A stretch of DNA of 64,000 nucleotides from Ammoniphilus sp. CFH 90114 (GTDB lineage Bacteria > Bacillota > Bacilli > Aneurinibacillales > RAOX-1), in the NCBI RefSeq assembly GCF_004123195.1, contig NZ_SDLI01000010.1, forward strand, positions 1 through 64,000. Direction: 5' to 3'. Numbering within the stretch: the first letter of the stretch is position 1; each line of letters opens with the position of its first letter. This document shows positions 43,163 through 50,908 of the stretch, in pieces. Under the pieces are notes generated by a model that saw nothing but the letters and a program-made list of their open reading frames with translations, ran no database searches and was not told the origin of the DNA. A program made the position numbers and the translations under genes.

Positions 43163-43759
43163 ATAAATATCATCTACTAGAAGGACTTTGCTCCCCGCGC
43201 TTACAGTATTCCGCAGTTGGAAGGCGCCTTGAAGAGCTTGAAGTCGTTGTGCTCGGTGCTGCTTACTCTGTTTTTCTGTTGAGCGGGTTCGGCTGAGCAA
43301 GGAGACGAGGGGAATTTTCGTATGTAAACTCAAATAGACGGCTAATTGCTGCGCTTGATTAAACCCTCTTTCCTGGAGACGCCATTCATGAATGGGGACG
43401 AAGGTTATGGCCTGGAAGGAAGTGCTAGAATAGTAACTACGATAGGCCTCTACAAGCCACTCTCCTAAAACCGAACTGAGAGATTCCCGCCCTCGGTATT
43501 TATACAGTCCAATAATCTCCTTGACCTTGTCATTGTACTGAACAGCACTTCGGTTGCTAAGAAAGAATGTTTCCGGGCGCTGCTGACAGTCTTCACAATC
43601 CCCTTCTGTTTCCACGCTTTTTCCGCAGCATGAGCAAATCAAACCGCCGATTCTGTGGATGTCCTTGTCGCATAAACGACAAATCAAATGGCTGACAGCC
43701 CTTCGCTCACAAAAGGCACACCTCTTTGACACCGGGTAGAGTAGATTTAACAGTCTCAT
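43079..43759 (-). CDS. comFC: Competence protein ComFC (phosphoribosyltransferase-like)
   Basis: 226 aa. The N-terminal zinc-finger region has C-x2-C pairs (RCAFCERR, ICRLCDK, CSCCGK, CEDC). The C-terminal phosphoribosyltransferase-type domain has VLLVDDIYTTGSTVNEC, the PRPP-binding motif. ComFC works with ComFA in uptake of single-stranded DNA during transformation. The start overlaps the comFA stop by four bases (43756-43759). The last 27 codons are also found as a detached copy downstream. Confidence 0.93.
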   Translation of the reverse strand: MRLLNLLYPVSKRCAFCERRAVSHLICRLCDKDIHRIGGLICSCCGKSVETEGDCEDCQQRPETFFLSNRSAVQYNDKVKEIIGLYKYRGRESLSSVLGEWLVEAYRSYYSSTSFQAITFVPIHEWRLQERGFNQAQQLAVYLSLHTKIPLVSLLSRTRSTEKQSKQHRAQRLQALQGAFQLRNTVSAGSKVLLVDDIYTTGSTVNECARILAKEGAKVYALTVAR

Positions 43760-45117
43760 CCATCTAGTAGTCCTTTCTTTTTCGCAATCTTATTCATCTC
43801 TTGGATATGTTTAACGGCCTTTTTCATCTCTCTCGTTTTTTCACAGGCAAAGAAGATCACATGTCCAATCGGATCCTCAATGGAACGACCCGCGCGTCCT
43901 GCAATTTGCACAAGAGAGGCCTCATCAAAAATAGGGGCATCTGCCCCAACGACAATGACGTCCGCCTTCGGAACGGTAACGCCTCTTTCCATAATCGTCG
44001 TGGTGACCAGTATGCGTGTATCTCCTTGTCGAAATCGTTTGACTTTCTCTTCCCGCTCAGGATCACGAGAATGAGTCCCTTCCATACGAATTGAGATAGG
44101 ATAGTTATGAGATAGATGGCTGACCAGCTTCTCTACCCCTTCAATATAAGGAACAAAGAAAAAGGCTTGCCTCTGATGCAGCTGCAGGAAATGAAGAATT
44201 TGTTGAAAAGAGGAGTAGGCTTGATCAGCTTGCAGGATTTTGGACAAGGATCCATCGATGACCAACTGAGGAATAGCTAGTGGTTGCCTATGGAAGCGTG
44301 CTGGGATGCGGACATGAGGCTTTTTTTGAAGGTATTCGGGTGGGGTGGCACTCAGATAAAGGAGATTTGCGTGCAGCTTTTTTGCCCGGTTGACAGCATA
44401 GTAGAGCATAGGGTTGTTATGGTAAGGAAAGGCATCGACCTCATCTATGATAATAAAATCAAACTTTTCATAGAATCGAATGGCTTGGTGGGTCGTGGAT
44501 AAGGTGAGATGGGCTTCCTCCCACTTCTCTTTACTTTTTCCATGGAGGGCAATGATTTTAGCTTCAGGGAAAGCCTTCGATAAACGGGGCAAGAGTTCTA
44601 GGACGACATCTTTTCGAGGCGTGACAAAGAGGACTCTTTGTTTTCGCTGGAAGGCCTCTTCGATCGGTTGGAAGGTAACCTCCGTTTTTCCGGCACCACA
44701 GACCGCCCAGATTAAGAGTTCTTTTCCTGTTTGATGAAGAAGATTCACCGCTTGGTCAGAAGCTTCTTGTTGGGCAGGTGTGAGTTGGCCTGTCCACTTT
44801 AGGCGGGGAGCAGACAATAAAGACATAGGCTCTACATAATTGCCAATATAATAGAGTGGCGTACAGGCTTTACTCCTTCCCATTTGCAGGCAAAGAGAAC
44901 AATACGCACAGGGCTTGCAGCATGAAGCACAGTCAGCCCAGATCAGGTTCTGCTGGCCACAGCGATTGCACCGTTTTTCTTGAAGACAGACCCCTGGAAG
45001 GACTCGCGCTTTTCCTTCTCGAATAAGGCTATGCATGGCTTGCTCCCAGCCTGCCTGACAGAAGGTGTGAAGCTCCTCCGCGAGTAATGCTCGGCCATCC
45101 GGAATATGAATGTTCAT
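43756..45117 (-). CDS. comFA: Competence DNA translocase ComFA (DEAD-box-like ATPase)
   Basis: 453 aa from ATG 45115-45117 (MNIHIPDGRALLAEEL), chosen because AAGGAGGG is six bases upstream. A four-cysteine zinc motif (CNRCGQ, CASCCKPCAYCSLC) precedes Walker A AVCGAGKTE, DEVD (Walker B, IIIDEVDAFPY), SATPP (motif III) and a helicase C domain ending in QIAGRAGRS (motif VI). It drives DNA import across the membrane, coupled to ATP hydrolysis. It is followed by comFC; comFB is absent between them, unlike in B. subtilis. Confidence 0.94.
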   Translation of the reverse strand: MNIHIPDGRALLAEELHTFCQAGWEQAMHSLIREGKARVLPGVCLQEKRCNRCGQQNLIWADCASCCKPCAYCSLCLQMGRSKACTPLYYIGNYVEPMSLLSAPRLKWTGQLTPAQQEASDQAVNLLHQTGKELLIWAVCGAGKTEVTFQPIEEAFQRKQRVLFVTPRKDVVLELLPRLSKAFPEAKIIALHGKSKEKWEEAHLTLSTTHQAIRFYEKFDFIIIDEVDAFPYHNNPMLYYAVNRAKKLHANLLYLSATPPEYLQKKPHVRIPARFHRQPLAIPQLVIDGSLSKILQADQAYSSFQQILHFLQLHQRQAFFFVPYIEGVEKLVSHLSHNYPISIRMEGTHSRDPEREEKVKRFRQGDTRILVTTTIMERGVTVPKADVIVVGADAPIFDEASLVQIAGRAGRSIEDPIGHVIFFACEKTREMKKAVKHIQEMNKIAKKKGLLDG

Positions 45118-45715
45118 GGACTTCCCTCCTTTTCTCCCAAGATAGCATAAGATGTAGAAATTAACCAAATGAGCTTTCAGCTTGAAATCGCGTTTTTGGA
45201 GGGGATTTTGTAATCATTATAGGTTCGTGATATCGTTACTATTGTTCGTGAGAATGGGAACAAGTTTTGTGAGTATGTATCCTGTTTAACTTAGTGGTAG
45301 ACGTTAGGCAGTGGTTTTATCTGCAACCATTACACCTTCGTGACATCTTAGCCCTATTTTGGGAGTTTAATTGGCATTTAAATTGTAATGGATACAGCTA
45401 CGGGAGTATCAGAACTTTTCCGTGAGAAAAAGGATCAATTTCATGAGTATTAGCGATAATTCGTGAGTTTGTACCAGATCAAGCTCTCCTTTATGGCCGT
45501 TATTTACTTCGGAATGGCTAGTTGAGAGTAAAAAATTTGTCCAACCCAACAAAAAAACTGAGTCTTTCGAAGAATAGAGAAGCATCATCGACTCTTCTCG
45601 GAAGTGATCTTGAAATTAATTATTAAAAATCAACTCAAAATCGACCCTTAATGAAAAAAACTTAACTCAGGTGAAGTTCAGCCCACCCCCTACCCTGCCC
45701 CTGTCCCAAAACACA
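45118..45715. other. Gene-free region with degenerate TTCGTGAG-like repeats
   Basis: No supported gene. Several loose copies of a (T/C)CGTGAG-x-(A/T)T unit occur at about 45228-45470 (TTCGTGATAT, TTCGTGAGAAT, TTTGTGAGTAT, TTCGTGACAT, CCGTGAGAAA, TTCATGAGTAT, TTCGTGAGTTT), all on the same strand and irregularly spaced. The tail at 45530-45715 is low-complexity A/C-rich sequence. Repeat function is unknown. Confidence 0.5.
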
Positions 45716-45738
45716 AAATGCACCCCCAAGGGTGCACC
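45716..45738 (-). terminator. Terminator of the 137-aa membrane protein gene
   Basis: Minus-strand TGCACCC/GGGTGCA stem with loop TTGG and a following TTTTGT. It follows the stop codon closely. Confidence 0.75.
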
Positions 45739-45755
45739 ATACATTAAAATATGAG

Positions 45756-46169
45756 CTATGTTGGTTGTATCGTTCCTCTTCTTAACCCTTGGCGCAGATC
45801 GATCGTCAACCGTGCTTGACTCTGCTCTTCTTCCATCGAGACCAAATGAAAGGGCCCTCGATTCAAGATTTCGACTTGGTCAAATAGAAAAGGATTTTCC
45901 TTCTGCAAGGTTTCGAGCATTTTGACCGTGTTGTCCGTCGAGCCGAAATCATACACGATTAACTGGAGAGGCTGGCCCTTGAGACGCGAAAGATGAACAA
46001 GAGAACGGATAGAGCCTTCCAAGCATTTCTCTGAATTGTAAAGCAAGAGATGAACACGGAGTTCGTCCTCTCCCTGTACGAAGTATTCATTCCATCTCAC
46101 GAACAAATGGACCAGGATTGTGGATAAACCGTAAATAGCTAGTAACCAAATCACCCACATGGCAATCAC
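45756..46169 (-). CDS. Small membrane-anchored GT2-like protein
   Basis: 137 aa, no firm family. One N-terminal membrane helix (MIAMWVIWLLAIYGLSTILVHL, cited as hydrophobic residues 1-22) is followed by a segment that resembles the first part of GT2 enzymes (LRVHLLLYNSEKCLEGSIRSL and LIVYDFGSTDNTVKML). It ends before any DxD metal site, so catalysis is unlikely. It lies downstream of degU with a 59-bp gap and has its own terminator. It could be a remnant or an accessory protein; a regulatory tie to DegSU is not shown. Confidence 0.6.
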   Translation of the reverse strand: MIAMWVIWLLAIYGLSTILVHLFVRWNEYFVQGEDELRVHLLLYNSEKCLEGSIRSLVHLSRLKGQPLQLIVYDFGSTDNTVKMLETLQKENPFLFDQVEILNRGPFHLVSMEEEQSQARLTIDLRQGLRRGTIQPT

Positions 46170-46228
46170 GGATACCCCTCCTTTTTGCTATAGGATATTC
46201 CGTGATGTGTGAGAAAGTGAGTAGAAGA

Positions 46229-46924
46229 TTAACTAATTTTTACCCAGCCGTTCTTGATGGAGATGACTACCGCTTGGGTGCGGTCTTGAACGTCGAGTTT
46301 CTGTAGGATACTAGACACGTGGTTTTTAACCGTTTTCTCACTAATATATAAATAATCGCCGATTGCCTTATTGCTTCTTCCTTCCGCCATCAGCTGCAAT
46401 ACTTCTTTTTCCCTTGGAGTAAGCGAATTGAATCGTTCTGCACTGACATTGTCCGCTAATTCTACATGAGCGATATCGTTGTCTTGCTTCGAGCTTAAGC
46501 GACGAAACTCCGTAATCAGCTTTCCTGTGACACGTGGATGAATATAAGCTTCCCCGCCCGCCACCACTTGAATCGCTTCAATGAGAGAATCGGATTCCAT
46601 TTCTTTCAATAGATAGCCATTCGCACCAGAGGAAAAGGCCTGGTGAACATAATTTTCGTCATCATGGATCGATAGAATAATCACCTTCGTTTCCGGAGAC
46701 AACGCTTTAATTTTCTCAGTAGCCTCCACACCGCTCATCTTAGGCATATTAATATCCATCAGCATGATTTCTGGCTTTAATTCCTCTGCCAAGTGGCAGG
46801 CTTCCTCCCCATTGGAGCCGATGCCAACGACTTCAAAGCTAGGCTCCATTTCCAAGATTCTCTTGATACCTTCACGAAATAATTGGTGATCATCAATGAG
46901 TGCAATGCGTATCGTATCCGCCAT
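46229..46924 (-). CDS. degU: Response regulator DegU
   Basis: 231 aa. The receiver domain has the acidic pair at 11-12 (IALIDDHQ), phospho-acceptor D57 (LMDINMP) and K in LLKEM. The LuxR/NarL DNA-binding domain starts at about 167 (LTPREKEVLQLMAEGRSNKAIGDYLYISEKTVKNHVSSILQKL, cited as the HTH region). DegU controls degradative enzymes, competence, biofilm and motility in Bacillus. It is 36 bp downstream of degS, as in B. subtilis. Confidence 0.97.
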   Translation of the reverse strand: MADTIRIALIDDHQLFREGIKRILEMEPSFEVVGIGSNGEEACHLAEELKPEIMLMDINMPKMSGVEATEKIKALSPETKVIILSIHDDENYVHQAFSSGANGYLLKEMESDSLIEAIQVVAGGEAYIHPRVTGKLITEFRRLSSKQDNDIAHVELADNVSAERFNSLTPREKEVLQLMAEGRSNKAIGDYLYISEKTVKNHVSSILQKLDVQDRTQAVVISIKNGWVKIS

Positions 46925-46960
46925 ATTAAATCTCCCTCTTCCTTCAGCTATATCGATATA

Positions 46961-48106
46961 TTAACGTTCAATTGGTATCGTGAAGACGATGCGCGTTCCC
47001 TGTCCCTTAGCGGATTGAAGGTCGAGCTTTCCGTCAAGCAAGTTAATTCTTTCTTTCATTCCCATAATACCAAATTGCGGCTGTTCTGTCTTTTCCAAAC
47101 TGTCGAACCCTACCCCGTTATCCTTTACCAGGACCGTCACCTGATCTTTAAGGAATTCTAGTTTGACCTGAATCTGACTGGCCTTCGAATGCTTCGCTGC
47201 ATTATTTAATGCTTCTTGTATTAAGCGAAAAATCACGACTTCGACCGTAGTTGGTAGTCTTTCATCTGTACCAAGAGTTACGAGTTCAGATGCAATTTGA
47301 TGCCTTTGTCCGAAGTCTTCCACATACTTTCGAAGGGTTGGGACGATGCCAAGGTCATCTAGAGCCATAGGCCTTAAATCAAAAATAATCTTTCGAACTT
47401 CAGCCAAGGTATTTCTCACTGTTACCTTCAACTCTTTCAACTCAGCACGTGCGTCATCTACTCTTCCCTGGGCCAGAATGCGATCGGCAATCTCACTGCG
47501 AATCACAATATTCGCCATCGACTGAGCCGGACCGTCATGGATATCCCGAGCCACCCTTTTTCGCTCTTCCTCCTGGGCTTGAATGACTTGCAGTGCGAGC
47601 ATCTGCCGCTGTTGTGCTGTCTCCATGGCTGAGGTAAGGTTCCCTAGATCACCAGTCAAAAATCCTAACACGACACTGATTTGCGTCATTAAATTATCTG
47701 CCTTTTCGAGCGTCTCCGCAAGACCCTTCAGACGACGTTCGAGCTCATCGCGCCGATTTCTCAGGTTCGCTTCCTTTTCTCTTGATAAAGAAAGCGCGAC
47801 TTGAATCTGACTGGCCAATTCGTAGGACTTTTTGATATCCTCTTCCCCATACCGCTGGAAGTTCCGGCTGACTTCCACCAACCGTTGACGACTTGACTTG
47901 AATTTATGCTCTAATTCATCTGTCTGATCCACAATTTCTCTTACTTCCCTCTTAATGCTCTCCAACTCATCTCGAATCTCTTCGCTCTCAATCCGTGCAC
48001 TTTCCGCAATATCAAAAATCTGTTCCTTACTGCCTTCAACAGCATGAATCGTTTTCTTCAGCACAGAATCCAATCGCGTAAAGTCAAGCGCATTGGTGGT
48101 TGTCAT
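46961..48106 (-). CDS. degS: Sensor histidine kinase DegS
   Basis: 381 aa, cytoplasmic, without membrane helices. The N-terminal part is a long coiled coil (about 20-180), followed by the HisKA_3 phospho-acceptor H190 in RVARDIHDGPAQSMANI and the ATPase domain with EALNNAAKHSKAS (N box) and VKDNGVGFD and GIMGMKERI (G boxes). DegS phosphorylates DegU. It lies just downstream of the deacetylase gene and overlaps its ribosome-binding zone. Confidence 0.97.
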   Translation of the reverse strand: MTTTNALDFTRLDSVLKKTIHAVEGSKEQIFDIAESARIESEEIRDELESIKREVREIVDQTDELEHKFKSSRQRLVEVSRNFQRYGEEDIKKSYELASQIQVALSLSREKEANLRNRRDELERRLKGLAETLEKADNLMTQISVVLGFLTGDLGNLTSAMETAQQRQMLALQVIQAQEEERKRVARDIHDGPAQSMANIVIRSEIADRILAQGRVDDARAELKELKVTVRNTLAEVRKIIFDLRPMALDDLGIVPTLRKYVEDFGQRHQIASELVTLGTDERLPTTVEVVIFRLIQEALNNAAKHSKASQIQVKLEFLKDQVTVLVKDNGVGFDSLEKTEQPQFGIMGMKERINLLDGKLDLQSAKGQGTRIVFTIPIER

Positions 48107-48110
48107 CTTC

Positions 48111-49037
48111 TCACTTCCTTTGGCTTTGGGAGATCAATTCCCGGAGTTTCTGTTCAAATCTTTGGCCATCCATTTCTGGTGTTCCCATGTCATGCTTAGG
48201 AATGAGAAATGGGTCTGTATTTGCCGTAACCACACCTGGATGAGTAAAGAATCCATAGCGGTATCCGGCTTTTTTGGCAACCTTTATTAAACGATCATTG
48301 TGATACCCATAGGGATAGGCTAACCCAATCACAGGTTCCTCGGCTAGATCCTCTAGCGCCTTACGAGCCATCATAAAATCTACAAAAAGCTTACTCCGAT
48401 AGGCTTGATCACCTTCTGCAGAGCTTGGAGCCGTTATGGGCTGCGACTCATCCCAGAAGTGTAGCCCATAGGTATGAGATTGAAAGGAAATGAGTCCGCT
48501 TCGTCTCATCTGATCCATCTGGACGAAGGTAAGCGGGGGAATTTTATCCTCACGCTTCCTCTCTAGACTATCCCGCAAATTTTCATAGATCACGAACACC
48601 GTTGCGGGAAACTGATACTTCTGAAGGATGGGAAAAGCCTCAGTAAAACCGCTCTCATACCCATCGTCAAAGGTTATAAGCACTGCATTCTCCTGGTTCA
48701 ATAGTCCTGTATCTAAGAATTCGTAGAACTCCTTTATTTTAAGGGGGTGAAAGTGATGATTTTTTAAAAACTCCATATGTTCTTCGAAGTGAGCTGGCTT
48801 AATAGTAAAAGGGGTCTCCAAATCATCTGCCAAATGGTGATAATTAAGCACCAACACCTGTTCTCTATACCATACGCGATAGGGGTGTTCTTCTGTAATG
48901 GGATCCGAGGCTTTTGCATCTGATGAACTTAGTTCATCCACCGCTGGTTCCGGTTGTACTTGTGCGTCTATAGACTCATTCTCCTGTTGGCTGCAACCCA
49001 TCACAATAGCCAATAAGAGGATTATTATTAGTCTCAT
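48111..49037 (-). CDS. Polysaccharide deacetylase lipoprotein
   Basis: About 308 aa from ATG 49035-49037 (MRLIIILLLAIVMGC), with GAGGG five bases upstream; an ATG four codons earlier is possible. The lipobox IVMGC predicts attachment to the membrane by a lipidated cysteine. The NodB domain (about 110-290) has motif 1 ITFDDGYESG (catalytic base and metal Asp), then SFQSHTYGLH with a metal-binding His pair and LAYPYG. It likely deacetylates peptidoglycan or a surface polysaccharide outside the cell. It precedes degS by four bases and may share its transcript. Confidence 0.88.
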   Translation of the reverse strand: MRLIIILLLAIVMGCSQQENESIDAQVQPEPAVDELSSSDAKASDPITEEHPYRVWYREQVLVLNYHHLADDLETPFTIKPAHFEEHMEFLKNHHFHPLKIKEFYEFLDTGLLNQENAVLITFDDGYESGFTEAFPILQKYQFPATVFVIYENLRDSLERKREDKIPPLTFVQMDQMRRSGLISFQSHTYGLHFWDESQPITAPSSAEGDQAYRSKLFVDFMMARKALEDLAEEPVIGLAYPYGYHNDRLIKVAKKAGYRYGFFTHPGVVTANTDPFLIPKHDMGTPEMDGQRFEQKLRELISQSQRK

Positions 49038-49257
49038 TCTTACCCTCATCTCCTCATTTCTACACAATTCGACAAATAGTGCAAAATTCCTACCGGAAAG
49101 TAATGGGATTTTAAAATATCTATCTATTTGGACGTATATCATTGCATTTTGGTTTCAAGCAAAACCCTTTAGTTTCTGATAAGGGTCAGTCCCTCACTAG
49201 GCTAAAGTCTTTATTCCTATTATCGGAAGGATTCTAAACCTAATCAAGCAAATACGA

Positions 49258-49306
49258 AAAAAAAGCCCCAATTCAGCCTAGTCTCTAGACCAAATCAGGA
49301 CTTTTT
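49258..49306 (-). terminator. Terminator of metK
   Basis: Minus-strand long imperfect stem (AGTCC ... GGGGCT ends, CTAGAGACTAG apex) followed by eight Ts, just after the metK stop. Confidence 0.75.
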
Positions 49307-49317
49307 TCATAACCCTA

Positions 49318-50532
49318 CTATGCTTGAGCAAAAGTTGCCGCGTCTTGCTTCAAAAGTTCAGCCTTATCTGTACGCTCCCATGGTAAATCCAGGTCAGTAC
49401 GTCCAAAGTGACCGTAAGCAGCTGTTCCTTTATAGATTGGACGACGAAGATCCAATTCCTTAATGATGCCCGCTGGGCGAAGATCAAAGTGCTTGCGGAT
49501 CAAATTTACGATCTGCTCTTCTTCGATCTTTCCTGTTCCATACGTATCTACGTTAATGGAAACCGGTTGAGCTACCCCAATCGCATAAGCCACTTGAACT
49601 TCACACTTGTCAGCCAAACCAGCTGCTACGATGTTCTTCGCTACATAGCGAGCAGCATAAGCAGCAGAACGGTCAACCTTTGTAGGATCCTTACCGGAGA
49701 AAGCACCGCCGCCATGACGAGCATATCCACCGTACGTATCAACAATGATCTTACGTCCTGTTAATCCTGCATCCCCTTGAGGACCTCCGATAACGAAACG
49801 GCCTGTTGGGTTAATGAAGTACTTCGTTTGAGCATCAAGATATTCAGCCGGTACGATCGGCTTAATGACATGTTCTTGAACGTCTTTCTTAATTTGCTCT
49901 AGAGTCGCTTCAGGGTCATGCTGAGTAGAAATAACGATCGTATCAATACGAACCGGCTTATCTCCATCATATTCAACCGTCACCTGAGTCTTCGCATCTG
50001 GACGAAGGTAGGTAAGGGTTCCGTTCTTGCGAACCTCTGCTACACGGCGAGCCAATTTATGAGCCATAGAGATCGGAAGCGGCATCAGCTCAGGAGTCTC
50101 GTTGGTCGCGAAACCAAACATCAATCCTTGGTCCCCTGCTCCGATCGCATCGATTTGCTCGTCTGTCACTTGACCTTCACGAGCTTCTAACGCTTGGTCA
50201 ACCCCCATCGCAATGTCAGGAGACTGTTCGTCAATGGAAGTAAGTACAGCACAAGTATCCGCATCGAATCCGAATTTCGCACGGGTATACCCGATTTCAC
50301 GAACGGTTTCACGGACAATCTTTGGAATATCCACATAAGAAGAAGTAGTAATTTCTCCAGCGACAAGAACAAGTCCTGTTGTTACTGAAGTTTCGCAAGC
50401 TACACGAGCATTAGGATCTTGCTCAAGGATAGCATCCAAGATGGAATCGGAGATCTGATCGCAGATCTTATCCGGGTGTCCTTCGGTTACAGATTCAGAT
50501 GTGAAGAGATGACGACCTTTTTTCAACGCCAT
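49318..50532 (-). CDS. metK: S-adenosylmethionine synthetase
   Basis: 404 aa with family signatures [14 protein letters not shown] (ATP/methionine site), [16 protein letters not shown] and [19 protein letters not shown] (the phosphate-binding P-loop). The enzyme makes SAM from methionine and ATP in the cytoplasm. A SAM-I riboswitch with its own terminator precedes it, so high SAM stops transcription. The product is also the methyl donor for the glycan methyltransferases in this window. The RBS GGAGG precedes the ATG. Confidence 0.98.
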   Translation of the reverse strand: MALKKGRHLFTSESVTEGHPDKICDQISDSILDAILEQDPNARVACETSVTTGLVLVAGEITTSSYVDIPKIVRETVREIGYTRAKFGFDADTCAVLTSIDEQSPDIAMGVDQALEAREGQVTDEQIDAIGAGDQGLMFGFATNETPELMPLPISMAHKLARRVAEVRKNGTLTYLRPDAKTQVTVEYDGDKPVRIDTIVISTQHDPEATLEQIKKDVQEHVIKPIVPAEYLDAQTKYFINPTGRFVIGGPQGDAGLTGRKIIVDTYGGYARHGGGAFSGKDPTKVDRSAAYAARYVAKNIVAAGLADKCEVQVAYAIGVAQPVSINVDTYGTGKIEEEQIVNLIRKHFDLRPAGIIKELDLRRPIYKGTAAYGHFGRTDLDLPWERTDKAELLKQDAATFAQA

Positions 50533-50618
50533 GTTTCACGTACCTCCTTCAATAATCACAAACGTATAAGATACGGCACTCATTGTCTTACATTTTCCGA
50601 ACAACTCAAGAGGTGGTG

Positions 50619-50653
50619 AAAAAATAAAGACCTTCTCCCATGAGGAAAAGGCC
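50619..50653 (-). terminator. Riboswitch-controlled terminator before metK
   Basis: Minus-strand stem GGCCTTTTCC/GGGAGAAGGTC around CTCAT and a T-rich tail, between the SAM-I aptamer and metK. It would form when SAM is bound. Confidence 0.85.
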
Positions 50654-50681
50654 AGCATTCCGCTCCTTTACCTCTTATCTT

Positions 50682-50820
50682 CCAGGACACAATAGCATCC
50701 TGCTGGTTAGCACCTTGCACGGTTGATCTTATTCTTTCCCATAAAGGAAAAAATATGAATCATTACCGCGGGTTGCCGGGCATCATCGGGCCAGTCCCTC
50801 GCGCCTTCTCGGAATAAGAG
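50682..50820 (-). ncRNA. SAM-I (S-box) riboswitch aptamer
   Basis: Minus strand contains the S-box core in order: 5' P1 arm TCTTATTCCGAGAAGG, GAGGGACTGGCCC, GATG, CCCGGCAACC, then AAGGTGCTAACC and the 3' P1 arm GATAAGAG. These are the conserved SAM-I elements, including the kink-turn region and the SAM-contacting GGTGC. It controls metK by transcription termination. Confidence 0.96.
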
Positions 50821-50908
50821 TAATCCGTTCTGCATAAGAATAGCTAAAGTTTGGTAGATTGTCAATGGGTTAACACATAATACGACAAAGTATAAAAACT
50901 CAAACTCT

